Shown: positions 35,080 through 44,533 of the stretch, piece by piece | Layout: every line of letters starts with the position of its first letter | How positions within the stretch are numbered: the stretch's first letter is position 1 | Origin: Bosea sp. 685 | Lineage (GTDB): Bacteria; Pseudomonadota; Alphaproteobacteria; Rhizobiales; Beijerinckiaceae | Direction: 5' to 3' | Length of the DNA stretch: 64,000 nt | Assembly (NCBI RefSeq): GCF_031884435.1 | Contig: NZ_CP134779.1 | Span: 5,821,001 to 5,885,000 of the forward strand | Made by a program: the position numbers and the translations under genes | The notes under the pieces: generated by a model | What the model was told of the DNA's origin: nothing | Database searches by the model: none | What the model saw: only the letters and a program-made list of their open reading frames with translations

Positions 35080-36890
35080 GCCGGCCTGTCCTCTCCGTCC
35101 AAAATCTGCAGACGGCCTTCCGCGTCGGCGGGCAATGGCGCTGGGCGATCGAAGATCTGAGCTTCGACGTCGCGCCGGGCGAAACCGTCGCGATCGTCGG
35201 TGAATCCGGCTCGGGCAAATCCGTCACCGCGCTCTCGATCATGCGACTGGTCTCGGCCGCAAATGGTCGCATCGAAGGCAAGATCGCGCTCGAAGGCCGC
35301 GATCTGCTGGCGCTTTCGGAAGAGGAGATGCGCAAGGTCCGCGGCAACGATGTCGCGATGATCTTCCAGGAGCCGATGACCAGCCTGAATCCCGTGCTGA
35401 CCGTCGGCTACCAGATCTGCGAGGCGCTGCGCTATCATCGTGGGCTCGACAAGGCGGCAGCCGAGGCCGAGGCGCTGCGCATGCTGGAGAAGGTGCGCAT
35501 CCCGTCCGCGAAGGCCCGCTTCGGCAATTACCCGCACCAGCTCTCCGGCGGCATGCGTCAGCGCGTGATGATTGCGACCGCGCTCGCCTGCAAGCCAAAG
35601 CTCCTGATCGCCGACGAGCCGACGACCGCGCTCGACGTCACGATCCAGGCGCAGATCCTCGAACTGATCAAGACGCTGCAGGACGAGGAGGGCATGTCGG
35701 TCCTCTTCATCACCCATGACATGGGCGTCGTCGCCGAGATCGCCGACCGCGTCGTGGTGATGTGGAAGGGGCGCAAGCTCGAGGATGCGCCGGCTCCCCA
35801 GGTCTTCAACGCGCCGGTGCACGGCTATACCAAGGCGCTGCTCGCCGCCGTGCCCAGGCTCGGCGACATGGAGGGGCATGGCAGGCCGCTGCGCTTCCCC
35901 CATATCGACCCCGATAATGGCGAGGTCCGCGGCAAGCCGGTCGAGGCAGCCGACACGGTCAAGGCCGAAGAGGCGCCGCTACTGGAGGTCTCCGGCCTGA
36001 CGACACGCTTCGGCATTCGTGGCGGCCTGCTTGGGCGCCTGCGCGGCCGGGTCCATGCGGTCGAGAACGTCTCCTTCACGCTGCAGCGCGGCGAGACGCT
36101 GGCGCTTGTCGGCGAATCCGGCTGCGGCAAGTCGACGACCGGGCGCTCGATCCTGCGCTTGATCGAGCCCACCGCCGGCACGGTGCGTTTTGAGGGTCGC
36201 GATGTGACCGGTTTCGGCAAGGGCGACCTGCTCAATGTCCGCCGAGACATGCAGATGATCTTCCAGGATCCCTTCGCCAGCCTGAACCCGCGCAAGAGCG
36301 TGGGCGCGGCCATCGCCGAGCCGATCGTCGTTCATGGTCTCGCCAGGGGCGCGGAGGCCAGGGAGCGCGTGGCGGAATTGATGCGCCGCGTTGGCCTCTC
36401 GCCCGCCATGGGCTCGCGCTTCCCGCATGAATTCTCGGGCGGGCAGCGCCAGCGCCTCGCCATCGCACGTGCGCTCGCGCTCTCGCCCAAGCTGGTCGTG
36501 GCGGATGAGGCGGTCTCGGCGCTCGACGTCTCCGTCAAGGCGCAGGTGCTCAACCTGATGCTCGACCTGCAGGCCGAATTCGGCCTCGCCTATCTCTTCA
36601 TCTCGCATGACATGGCGGTGGTCGAACGGGTAAGCCATCGCGTCGCGGTGATGTATCTTGGCGAGATCGTCGAACTCGGCACGCGCGAGGCCGTCTTCGC
36701 CAACCCGCGCCATCCCTATACGCGCAAGCTGCTCTCGGCCGTGCCGGTGCCCGATCCGGCGCGGCGATCCCTGCGCCGCGAACTCGCGATCGACGAGATT
36801 CCGAGTCCGATCCGCACGCTCGACTGGCGCGCTCCGGCGCAGGCGTTGGTCGAGGTCGCGCCCGGCCATTTCGTCAGGCAGGCGGTATAG
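35076..36890 (+). CDS. Dipeptide/oligopeptide ABC ATPase, fused DppD-DppF
   Basis: Two ATPase modules in one chain, 604 aa. Walker A motifs are GESGSGKS at 42-49 and GESGCGKS at 346-353. Signature motifs are LSGGMRQR in the first half and FSGGQRQR in the second. Each module carries the Opp/Dpp C-terminal extension. It energises the permeases at 33237 and 34189. It is also the nearest ATPase to the second permease pair (39399, 40245), which lacks one of its own. Confidence 0.94.
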   Translation: MSRPVLSVQNLQTAFRVGGQWRWAIEDLSFDVAPGETVAIVGESGSGKSVTALSIMRLVSAANGRIEGKIALEGRDLLALSEEEMRKVRGNDVAMIFQEPMTSLNPVLTVGYQICEALRYHRGLDKAAAEAEALRMLEKVRIPSAKARFGNYPHQLSGGMRQRVMIATALACKPKLLIADEPTTALDVTIQAQILELIKTLQDEEGMSVLFITHDMGVVAEIADRVVVMWKGRKLEDAPAPQVFNAPVHGYTKALLAAVPRLGDMEGHGRPLRFPHIDPDNGEVRGKPVEAADTVKAEEAPLLEVSGLTTRFGIRGGLLGRLRGRVHAVENVSFTLQRGETLALVGESGCGKSTTGRSILRLIEPTAGTVRFEGRDVTGFGKGDLLNVRRDMQMIFQDPFASLNPRKSVGAAIAEPIVVHGLARGAEARERVAELMRRVGLSPAMGSRFPHEFSGGQRQRLAIARALALSPKLVVADEAVSALDVSVKAQVLNLMLDLQAEFGLAYLFISHDMAVVERVSHRVAVMYLGEIVELGTREAVFANPRHPYTRKLLSAVPVPDPARRSLRRELAIDEIPSPIRTLDWRAPAQALVEVAPGHFVRQAV

Positions 36891-36912
36891 AAGTCACGGG
36901 TGCGAGGGCGGC

Positions 36913-37626
36913 TCAGCCCGTCCGCGTCCGGCCGGAAGCAGCCTGTGAGCGCGCCGCTTCATCCTCGGCGAAATGTTCGCCGATCACCGCCGCGCCGTCC
37001 TCGATTGCCTTGCGGATCAGCCTGACCGCCTTCTCGGTGTCGCGCCGGGCCAGCGCCTCCAGCAGCAAATCATGGTTGTGCGGCTCGCCCAGCCGGGTGG
37101 AATCGACCGGGAAGAGATAGTTCAGGCTCGGCCCGATCTTGAGCCAGAGCGACTCGATCACCGCATAGAGCGCCGGCATCGCCGCGCGCTCATAGAGCAT
37201 CAAGCGGAATTCCTTGTTCTCATGCAGAGCCTCGCGTGCGGCGTTGCGCGCCCGGGCATCCTTGAAGCGCTCGTTGATCGCGCGCAGGACGACAAGATCC
37301 TGCTCGGTCAGCAATGGCGTCGCCCTCTCGACCGCGAGGCTCTCGACCACCATGCGGATGTCGATGATCTCGCGATAGCCCTCGAGCGAGAGCGCCGGCA
37401 CGGTGAAGGACTGCGCCGGCGCCATCTCCAGCGCGCCGCTGGCGACGAGCTTCAGCAGCGCCTCGCGGACCGGGGTAGGGCTGGTGCCGAGCCTGGCGGC
37501 GAGATCGCGCGCGACCAGCCTTTCGCCGGGCTTCAGGCTGCCTTCCATCAGCGCCTGCTTGAGCGTTCTTTCGACATGCCCGGTCAGGCCGCCCTTGGGC
37601 GCGATCGGCAATTGGTCAAGGCTCAC
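36913..37626 (-). CDS. GntR family regulator, FCD domain
   Basis: Repressor of 237 aa from a GTG at 37626, chosen because GGAG lies 7 nt upstream and the product then begins VSLDQLPIAPKGG. A longer ATG start at 37737 would add 37 low-complexity residues. The HTH is at about 20-75 (ARDLAARLGTSPTPVREALL) and the FCD domain follows, with HENKEFRLMLY. It is divergent from the binding-protein gene at 37885 and probably controls that importer and its enzymes. Confidence 0.88.
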   Translation of the reverse strand: MSLDQLPIAPKGGLTGHVERTLKQALMEGSLKPGERLVARDLAARLGTSPTPVREALLKLVASGALEMAPAQSFTVPALSLEGYREIIDIRMVVESLAVERATPLLTEQDLVVLRAINERFKDARARNAAREALHENKEFRLMLYERAAMPALYAVIESLWLKIGPSLNYLFPVDSTRLGEPHNHDLLLEALARRDTEKAVRLIRKAIEDGAAVIGEHFAEDEAARSQAASGRTRTG

Positions 37627-37814
37627 GAAGCGGCTCCGTCGGCGGAAGCGCGGAAGATGTCGCGGCGCTTCGTGATTGGCAATGGCTGGTTGCAACGCCC
37701 GGTGGCGCGGCGCGGAGCCATCGTCACGGCCTGCCAAAACACGGCTGATCTGCCCATCAAACGTTCTCCCGCCTGCCGCAAATTCAGACGCAATATCTCT
37801 TGCGGGTAATGTTA

Positions 37815-37828
37815 CAGAATATATTCTG
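37815..37828. promoter_or_regulatory. Palindrome, candidate FCD-GntR operator
   Basis: CAGAATATATTCTG is a perfect 14-bp palindrome 57 nt before the binding-protein start at 37885, in the 258-bp divergent gap. Its position and symmetry suit the regulator at 36913. I saw no second copy in the window. Confidence 0.5.
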
Positions 37829-37884
37829 CAGCGCGACGGAATTCTGGCGCGGCCGGCAAGGCCGCCATAAAAAAGGGGATTGCC

Positions 37885-39402
37885 ATGCGACGGATCCTAT
37901 CTGGAGTGCTGGGCTCTGGAATGCTGGGCTTGGGCCTGCTGGCGGCCGCCGCCGCGTCGCCCGTCCTTGCTGCCCCCAACGAGCTCGTGATCGGGCGCGC
38001 GGCCTCGGCCGCGACGCTCGACCCCGGCTTCCTGCGCGAGGCGGGCACGCTGGTCGACAATGTCTTCGACACGCTGATCCTGCGCGACAAAGAGATGAAG
38101 CTGATCCCGGGCCTTGCCCTGTCCTGGGCCGCGATCGACGACACCACCTGGGAGTTCAAGCTCCGGCCCGGCGTGAAATTCCACAATGGCGAGGCCTTCG
38201 ACGCTACCGCCGTCAAGTTCACCTTCGACCGCGTGATCGACCCCGACGCCAAGTCGCCGACGATTTCCTATGTCCGTTCCGTGGTCGGCGTCGACGTGGT
38301 GGATTCGCTGACCGTGCGCGTGCGCACCAACGGCCCCGACCCGCTGCTGCCGACGCGGATGAGCCGCTACCCCGCCTATATCGTGCCGCCGAAATACATC
38401 GCCGAGGTCGGCAAGGACGTCTTCGCCCGCAAGCCGGTCGGTACCGGGCCCTACAAGGTCGCCGAATTCGTCCAGGACGACCGCGTCGTGATGGTCGCCA
38501 ACCCCGATTACTGGCGCGGCAAACCGACGATCGGGCGTGTCGTCTGGAGGCCGATCCCCGAGGCGACAGCCCGCATCGCGGCGCTGGTCTCCGGCGAGGT
38601 GCAGTTGATCGAAGGCGTCCCGGCCGAGCTCGTCAGCCTCGTCAAGGCAAGCCCCGAGCTCAACCTCGAGCAGGTCCGCGATGGCGGATTGACGATCTAT
38701 CTCGGGCTGAAATCCAGCGAGAAGCCCCTCTCCGACGTCAAGGTCCGGCGTGCGCTCTCGCTGGCGATCGACCGCAAGACCATCGTCGCGGAAATCCTCA
38801 AGGGGCTGGGCACCGCTACCGGCAGCCAGACCAGCCCGGCCGATTTCGGCTACAAGGCGATCGAGCCGCCAGCCTTCGATCCGGCCAAGGCCAAGGCGCT
38901 GCTGGCGGAAGCCGGCTATCCCGACGGCTTCTCGATCAAGATGCAGGTGCCGCGCCGCTACATCTCCTCGGCCGAGGTCGGCCAGGCGATCGCGCAGCAA
39001 TTCGCCGCCATCGGCGTCAAGGCCGAGCTCGAAGTGCCGGAATGGTCGGTCTATGCGCAGCAGGTTCCGGCCGGCAAACAGGCGCCGATCTACATGCTGG
39101 CCTGGGGCTCGACCCAGACGCTCGATGCCGACGCCGCGCTCTTCGCCATCCTGCGCACGGGCGAGCCTTATTCGACCGTCTCGATGCCGGCACTCGACAC
39201 GCTGCTCGACCAGAGCCGCAAGATCGTCGACGCCGATAAGCGCAAGGCCGTGCTGCTGGAGATCCAGGACAAGATGGTCGAGGATGTGCCGCTACTGACG
39301 CTCTACCAGGAAGACTCGCTCTATGCGGCGCGCAAGGACCTCGTCTTCAAGGGGCGCCCCGATGCTCGCCTGCCCTTGTTCGACCTGAAATTCGCTCCGT
39401 GA
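37885..39402 (+). CDS. ABC solute-binding protein family 5
   Basis: Periplasmic receptor, 505 aa, with a Sec signal peptide of about 29 residues (ending SPVLAAP). It carries the family-5 blocks FKLRPGVKFHNGEAFDATAV, KPVGTGPYKV and KVRRALSLAIDRKTI. It is the first gene of a plus-strand operon that continues with two permeases, an M20 homologue, a PLP enzyme, an ornithine-cyclodeaminase homologue and a rhodanese. The cargo is likely a modified amino acid or small peptide. Confidence 0.92.
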   Translation: MRRILSGVLGSGMLGLGLLAAAAASPVLAAPNELVIGRAASAATLDPGFLREAGTLVDNVFDTLILRDKEMKLIPGLALSWAAIDDTTWEFKLRPGVKFHNGEAFDATAVKFTFDRVIDPDAKSPTISYVRSVVGVDVVDSLTVRVRTNGPDPLLPTRMSRYPAYIVPPKYIAEVGKDVFARKPVGTGPYKVAEFVQDDRVVMVANPDYWRGKPTIGRVVWRPIPEATARIAALVSGEVQLIEGVPAELVSLVKASPELNLEQVRDGGLTIYLGLKSSEKPLSDVKVRRALSLAIDRKTIVAEILKGLGTATGSQTSPADFGYKAIEPPAFDPAKAKALLAEAGYPDGFSIKMQVPRRYISSAEVGQAIAQQFAAIGVKAELEVPEWSVYAQQVPAGKQAPIYMLAWGSTQTLDADAALFAILRTGEPYSTVSMPALDTLLDQSRKIVDADKRKAVLLEIQDKMVEDVPLLTLYQEDSLYAARKDLVFKGRPDARLPLFDLKFAP

Positions 39403-40241
39403 CACCGGAGCTAAGACGCTCTTTCGCCGGCATCGATGGCTGGGTCGGCGCAATACTCCTGATCGCCGTCCTGCTGCTGGCCGTGCTCGGCCCGCAGCTC
39501 TGGGCGCTCGACCCGATCAAGGGCGTGCTGACTGCGACCTTCAAGCCGCCCGGAACCATCGTCTCCGGGCAATGGCACCCGCTCGGCACCGACCAGCTCG
39601 GCCGCGACCTGCTCGTGCGGATCATGGCCGGAACCCAGCTTTCCCTCGGCATCGTCGTGATCGCGGGGCTGATCTCGGCGCTGATCGGCACCGGCCTCGG
39701 GCTGCTGGCGGGCTATGCCGGCGGCTGGACCGACATCGTCATCATGCGGCTCGTCGACATCCAGCTCTCGATCCCCTTCATCCTGCTGGTGCTGCTGGTG
39801 ATCGCGGTGCTGGGCCCCAGCATCGCCAATGTCGTGATCGTTCTCGGCGTCACCGGCTGGGCCATCTTCGCCCGCGTGGCGCGTGCCCGCACGCTGGAGG
39901 TGCGCGAGCTCGATTATGTCGAGGCGGCGCGCGCGCTCGGCGCCTCGCGTCTGCGCATCGTGCTGCGCTATATCCTGCCCAACATCATCACCCCGCAGAT
40001 CGTGCTGCTGACGCTCGATCTTCCCCGCCTGATCGTGCTCGAAGCCTCGATCGGTTTCCTCGGCCTGGGCGTGCAGCCGCCTGTGCCGACGCTCGGCAAC
40101 CTGATCGGCGAAGGCCGCTCCTATCTCCTGGTCGCGGACTGGCTGGTGATCTATCCCGGCCTCGTCATCGCGGCGCTGGTGATCGGCTTCAACTTCCTCG
40201 GCGACGGCCTCATCCGCCTGACGCAAGTGCGGGTCGACTGA
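39399..40241 (+). CDS. ABC transporter permease (DppC type)
   Basis: Inner-membrane subunit, 280 aa, starting at a GTG that overlaps the previous stop (GTGA). It has GTDQLGRDLLVRIMAGTQLS and the EAA loop DYVEAARALGASRLRI. The order DppC before DppB is the reverse of that in the neighbouring operon. No ATPase gene follows; the double ATPase at 35076 is the nearest candidate partner. Confidence 0.92.
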   Translation: MTPELRRSFAGIDGWVGAILLIAVLLLAVLGPQLWALDPIKGVLTATFKPPGTIVSGQWHPLGTDQLGRDLLVRIMAGTQLSLGIVVIAGLISALIGTGLGLLAGYAGGWTDIVIMRLVDIQLSIPFILLVLLVIAVLGPSIANVVIVLGVTGWAIFARVARARTLEVRELDYVEAARALGASRLRIVLRYILPNIITPQIVLLTLDLPRLIVLEASIGFLGLGVQPPVPTLGNLIGEGRSYLLVADWLVIYPGLVIAALVIGFNFLGDGLIRLTQVRVD

Positions 40242-40244
40242 GCC

Positions 40245-41159
40245 ATGCTGCGCTTCCTCGGCAACCGCCTGCTGCAATCGGCCGTCGTCCTGCTCGGCGT
40301 CTCAGCAATCGTGTTCTTCTGCCTGTTCCTGGCGGGAGACCCGGCCGCGCTGATGATGTCGCCCGATGCCAGCCGCGCCGAGATCGATACCTTCCGCAAA
40401 GCGATGGGCTTCGACGATCCGATCCTCGTCCAATATCTGCGCTATCTCGGCAAGGCGTTGACCGGCGATTTCGGCATCTCGCTGCGCTTCCAGCGGCCGG
40501 TGCTGGAGCTGGTGCTCGAGCGGCTGCCGGCGACCGCGCTGCTCGCAGTGGCGGCGCTGGCCTGGAGCACGGCGCTCGGCTTCGTCTTCGGCGTGCTGGC
40601 CGCGATCAAGCCCGGCGGCATCGTCGACTTCCTCGTCCGCACCGTGGCGCTGGCCGGACAGGCCGTGCCGGTGTTCTGGCTCGGCCTGGTGCTGATCCTG
40701 TTCTTCGCGATGAAATGGCGGCTGCTGCCGACCGGCGGCTATGGCGAGGCGCGCCATCTCATCCTGCCGGCGCTGACGCTGGGCGCCTATTACACCAGCG
40801 CGGTGACGCGCCTCGTGCGCGCAAGCCTGATCGACGTGATGGGCGAGGACTATATCCGCACGGCCCGCGCCAAGGGGCTTTCGCCGGGCCGCGTCATCAT
40901 CGGCCATGCGCTGCGCAACGCGCTGATCCCGGTGCTCACGGTGCAGGCGATGTATTTCGCCGCCCTGCTCGGCGGTGCGCTCGTCACCGAGATCATCTTC
41001 GCCTGGCCCGGCATCGGCCGGCTCGCGGTGCAGGCGATCCAGAACCGCGATTTCCCGTTGGTGCAGGCGGTGGTGCTGCTGGCCTCGACCGTGTTCGTGC
41101 TGGCGAACCTCCTGGTCGATATCGCCTATGTGCTGCTGAATCCGAGGATCAGGCTGTGA
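40245..41159 (+). CDS. ABC transporter permease (DppB type)
   Basis: Partner of the permease at 39399, 304 aa. It begins MLRFLGNRLLQSAVVLLGVS, carries the EAA loop DYIRTARAKGLSPGRV, and ends LVDIAYVLLNPRIRL. Its stop overlaps the GTG start of the M20 gene (GTGA), so the transporter and the first enzyme are co-translated. Confidence 0.92.
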   Translation: MLRFLGNRLLQSAVVLLGVSAIVFFCLFLAGDPAALMMSPDASRAEIDTFRKAMGFDDPILVQYLRYLGKALTGDFGISLRFQRPVLELVLERLPATALLAVAALAWSTALGFVFGVLAAIKPGGIVDFLVRTVALAGQAVPVFWLGLVLILFFAMKWRLLPTGGYGEARHLILPALTLGAYYTSAVTRLVRASLIDVMGEDYIRTARAKGLSPGRVIIGHALRNALIPVLTVQAMYFAALLGGALVTEIIFAWPGIGRLAVQAIQNRDFPLVQAVVLLASTVFVLANLLVDIAYVLLNPRIRL

Positions 41160-42487
41160 CCGGGCCGGAGACGATCGCGCGCCTCCGCGGCCGCACCCTC
41201 GACCTGCTGGCGGAATGGACGCCGATTCGCTCCTTCGCCGGCAACGAGGCGGGATTGAAGGTGATGGCGCAGACCCTCATTGCCCATCTGCGCGACGATC
41301 TCGGTGCGACCATCATCGCGGACGGCCTGAAGCTCGATCCGCCGGTCGTCCATGCCCGGATCGAGCGCGGCGCGCCCGTCACCATCCTGCTCTACAATAT
41401 GTATGACGTGATGCCGGCCACGCTCGAGGGCTGGAGCGTCGATCCCTTCATCGGCGGCGTGATCGAAGGCCCCAAAGGCCCGCGCTATGTCGGGCGCGGA
41501 GCGGAGAACAACAAGGGCCCGATGGCGGCAATGCTGGTGGCGCTCGCCCATCTCATCGCGACCTCCACCCTCGATGCCAATATCGAGATCCTGCTCGAAG
41601 GCCAGGAAGAGACCGGCAGCGGCGCGCTCAGGCGTTACCTGACCGCTCAGGACACCCCGGTGCGCCGGACTTCGACGGCGCTGTTCCCCTCCTTCTGCGA
41701 GTATGGCGGCGGGCCGCCGCGGATCTATTTCGGCTTCAAGGGCCTGGCTCAGGGCAGGATATCGGTCGAAAGCGGTGACTGGGGCGGGCCGATGAAGCCT
41801 TGCCACGCTTCGAACTCGCCATGGATCGCCAACCCGATCTGGGAGCTCGCCAAGGCGCTCGCCGGCCTCGATGGCGGCTCGCGCGGCGCTGTCGCCCTCC
41901 CCGCCCCACTCGCGCCCGTGCTCGACGTGCTGGCCGCAACCTTCGACCCGCAGGCCGAGCTCGCCTTCCGCGCGGCCAGCCGCTTCTCCCGCGACGGCAC
42001 GCCGCGCGAATTGCTGGAGCATGTGCTGACGGCGGCCCATCTCAATCTGGCGGAGGTCTCGTCGTCTCCGTTGGGCGGGCGCAGCGTCATCCCGACAGGC
42101 GCTAGCGCGCGCTTCGACATGCGCCTGCCGGCCGGGCTCGATCCAGATGACGAGATCGCCCGCCTCGCCCGGGATTGCGCACCGGCCTTGCTTTCGCTCG
42201 ACGATGCCTATCCCGGCTGCTGGTTCGATCCCGCCGCGCTCGGCTTCGCCGAACTCGCGGGGAGCTACCGGGCGCTCGGCGCAAACCCGCAATCCTGGCC
42301 CTGGGCCATTGGCGCAGCGCCGGCCTATGCCTTCGCGGGGGTCAGCGACGCCTTCATCATCGGCGGGCTCGGCCATGGCGGCAATGCCCATGGCCCCGAT
42401 GAATTCGTCGAGCTTTCCGGCATCGACCGCTTCATCCAGTCGCTGCTGCTCTGGCTCCCAGCGATCGCGGCCAAGGGCCGATCATGA
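41156..42487 (+). CDS. M20 family metallopeptidase homologue with altered metal site
   Basis: Zinc-aminoacylase/dipeptidase fold, 443 aa, starting at a GTG coupled to the permease. The usual first ligand motif HxD is YNMYD here (Met82, Tyr83, Asp84). The usual bridging DDKG is ENNKG (117-121), so two expected ligands are missing. The catalytic Glu pair (EGQEETG, Glu151-Glu152) and the late His412 remain. The protein may still be an active subfamily with a different metal geometry, or a binding protein. In the operon it would cleave an imported dipeptide or N-acyl amino acid. Confidence 0.82.
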   Translation: MTGPETIARLRGRTLDLLAEWTPIRSFAGNEAGLKVMAQTLIAHLRDDLGATIIADGLKLDPPVVHARIERGAPVTILLYNMYDVMPATLEGWSVDPFIGGVIEGPKGPRYVGRGAENNKGPMAAMLVALAHLIATSTLDANIEILLEGQEETGSGALRRYLTAQDTPVRRTSTALFPSFCEYGGGPPRIYFGFKGLAQGRISVESGDWGGPMKPCHASNSPWIANPIWELAKALAGLDGGSRGAVALPAPLAPVLDVLAATFDPQAELAFRAASRFSRDGTPRELLEHVLTAAHLNLAEVSSSPLGGRSVIPTGASARFDMRLPAGLDPDDEIARLARDCAPALLSLDDAYPGCWFDPAALGFAELAGSYRALGANPQSWPWAIGAAPAYAFAGVSDAFIIGGLGHGGNAHGPDEFVELSGIDRFIQSLLLWLPAIAAKGRS

Positions 42488-42518
42488 ACCACACCATCAC
42501 CATCCGGAGTATCTCGCG

Positions 42519-43532
42519 ATGACACCCGACGATTTCCCGCGCGTCGAACTCGGCTTCTTCCCGACGCCGATCGACGCTTTGCCGAATCTCTCGACTGAAG
42601 CCGGCATCACGCTCAGGATGAAGCGCGACGACTATTCCGGCTTCGGCGGCGGCGGCAACAAGGTGCGCAAGCTCGAATTCCTGCTCGCCGACGCGCTGGC
42701 CAAGAAGGCCGGTGTGCTGATCACTACCGGTGGCCACCAGTCCAACCATGCCCGCATGGTCGCGGCCGCGGCGCGGCGCTTCGGCATGGAAGCCGTGCTG
42801 GTGCTGCGCGGCAACCCGCCGACCGAATACCAGGGCAATCTCCTGCTCGACCGCCTCCTCGGTGCGACGCTCGAATTCTTGGAGCCGACAGCCTATTTCA
42901 CCCAGGTCGATCCGCGCATGGCCGCCCATGCGCAAGCGGCGGAAGCCGCCGGCAAGGCGGCTTACATCATCCCGCTCGGTGGGGCGAACCCGCTCGGCGC
43001 GCTCGGCTATGTCCGCGCCGTCGAGGAGATGTCGCGCCAGCTCGAGGCAGCCGGGCGCCAGCCGCCCGACATCGTCGCCGCACCCACCGGCTCCGGCGGC
43101 ACGCTGGCGGGCCTCTATGTCGGCATCCGCCGGTACTGGCCGAAGACCAGGATCGTCGGCATCAGCGTCAGCCGCGACGCCGCCTGGTTCCAGGAACGCA
43201 TCGCCGGCATGGCCAATGATTGCGCCGCGCTGCTCGGCTGGCCTCAGAACTTCAAGCCGGCCGATATCTGGATCGAGGACGGCTTCGTCGGCTCGGCCTA
43301 TGGCGTGCCGAGCCCGGGCGGCATCGCCACGATCAACCGCGTCGCCCAGAGCGACGGCGTGCTGCTCGACCCGGTCTATACCGGCAAGGCGATGGACGGC
43401 GTGCTCGCGCTGGCGGCCAGCGGCAAGATCCCGGCCGGCAGCGATGTGCTCTTCGTGCATTGCGGCGGCAGCCCGGCGCTCTACCCCTTCGCCAAGGTGC
43501 TGACCGAGGCGCCGGAAGCCTTGCCAGCATGA
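42519..43532 (+). CDS. D-cysteine desulfhydrase / ACC deaminase family PLP enzyme
   Basis: PLP-dependent lyase of 337 aa. The Schiff-base Lys is Lys48 in FGGGGNKVRKLE, aligned with Lys51 of ACC deaminase. TTGGHQSNHAR and APTGSGGTLAGL are the other cofactor contacts. D-cysteine desulfhydrase gives pyruvate, H2S and ammonia; ACC deaminase gives oxobutyrate. Adjacency to a rhodanese gene favours a thiol substrate. ATG at 42519 follows CCGGAG. The stop overlaps the next start (ATGA). Confidence 0.83.
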   Translation: MTPDDFPRVELGFFPTPIDALPNLSTEAGITLRMKRDDYSGFGGGGNKVRKLEFLLADALAKKAGVLITTGGHQSNHARMVAAAARRFGMEAVLVLRGNPPTEYQGNLLLDRLLGATLEFLEPTAYFTQVDPRMAAHAQAAEAAGKAAYIIPLGGANPLGALGYVRAVEEMSRQLEAAGRQPPDIVAAPTGSGGTLAGLYVGIRRYWPKTRIVGISVSRDAAWFQERIAGMANDCAALLGWPQNFKPADIWIEDGFVGSAYGVPSPGGIATINRVAQSDGVLLDPVYTGKAMDGVLALAASGKIPAGSDVLFVHCGGSPALYPFAKVLTEAPEALPA

Positions 43533-44533
43533 GTCTTGTCGGCATGCGCGTGCTCGATCGCGCCGCGGTGATCGCGGCCGGCGGCGCGGATTTCGGCCTC
43601 GCGCTTGCCGATGTCCGCGACGCCTTCGCGCTGCTGCGCGCGGGCGAGGCCGAGATGCCGGCCGAGACCTCGGTTGCGCTAGGCTCGCCCGATCTGCCCG
43701 GCCGGGCCTATGCCCTGCCCGCCGCGCTCGGCGGCCGCTTTCAGGCCGCAGGCGTGAAATGGACGGCGCATCGGCCGGCGCTCGGCGACGGGCAGCCGAT
43801 GATCGCCTCCTCCACCATCGTCAATGATCGCCGGAGCGGCCTGCCGCTCGGCATCGTCGAGAGCGCGCTGCTGACCGCGATGCGCACCGCCGCCGTCTCG
43901 GCGCTGGCATTGGAGAGCTTGATGCCGGTGCCGCTGCGCAGCGCCGCCGTGCTCGGCGCCGGCTTCCATGCCCGCACGCATCTGGAGATGCTGGCGGCGC
44001 TGTATCCGGGGCTGGAGCGCGTCTTGATCTGGAACCGGACGCGTTCCAGGGCCGAGGTGCTGGCGGCGCGGAATTGGCCCTTCCCTGTGAAGGTGGCGGA
44101 GAGCGCGGAGGAGGCTGCGCGCTGCGACGCCGTCCTGACCTGCACCAACGCCAAGGAGCCTATCCTCGACGCCGCCGCATTGGCACCCGGCCGGCTGGTC
44201 GTCCAGGTCGGCTATCACGAGGTTTCCTTCGAGGCGATCGACAAGGCCGACCATGTCGTGGTCGATCTCTGGGGCGAGTTCCGGCTGAAGAGCGCCAAGA
44301 GCCTGTTCCAGATGCATCGCGCCGGCCGCTTCCCTGAAGGAGGCGTCGCTGCCGATCTCGGGACAGTGCTCGCCGGCGGCTTTACGCCGACGCCAGGCAG
44401 TCTCGTCTATCTCTCGAGCTTTGGGCTCAACATCTTCGACATCGCGCTCGCCGCCCGCGTCATCGTCACGGCGAGGGCTGCGAATTCAGCGCCAACCACG
44501 TATCAGGACAGGAGCGACTGGCCATGGCTGTGA
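43529..44533 (+). CDS. Ornithine cyclodeaminase / mu-crystallin family protein
   Basis: NAD(P)-dependent enzyme of 334 aa with the Rossmann motif AVLGAGFHARTHLEML and the early substrate residues in AAGVKWTAHRP. The family includes ornithine and alanine enzymes as well as ketimine reductases acting on cyclic imines, including sulfur-containing ones. It is coupled to the PLP enzyme gene (ATGA) and overlaps the rhodanese gene by 10 nt. In this company, reduction or formation of a cyclic imine from a sulfur amino acid is plausible but unproven. Confidence 0.83.
   Translation: MSLVGMRVLDRAAVIAAGGADFGLALADVRDAFALLRAGEAEMPAETSVALGSPDLPGRAYALPAALGGRFQAAGVKWTAHRPALGDGQPMIASSTIVNDRRSGLPLGIVESALLTAMRTAAVSALALESLMPVPLRSAAVLGAGFHARTHLEMLAALYPGLERVLIWNRTRSRAEVLAARNWPFPVKVAESAEEAARCDAVLTCTNAKEPILDAAALAPGRLVVQVGYHEVSFEAIDKADHVVVDLWGEFRLKSAKSLFQMHRAGRFPEGGVAADLGTVLAGGFTPTPGSLVYLSSFGLNIFDIALAARVIVTARAANSAPTTYQDRSDWPWL

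Noticed and set aside
39572..42487. A 971-codon open frame across two permease genes and the M20 gene
   Set aside because: Only the part from 41156 is a protein-like M20 sequence; the upstream part is an Arg/Ala-rich shadow of the permease genes in another frame.
42519..43532. Firm assignment as ACC deaminase
   Set aside because: The loop near the active site (VPSPGG) differs from the ACC-deaminase pattern and the rhodanese neighbour favours a thiol substrate; left at family level.
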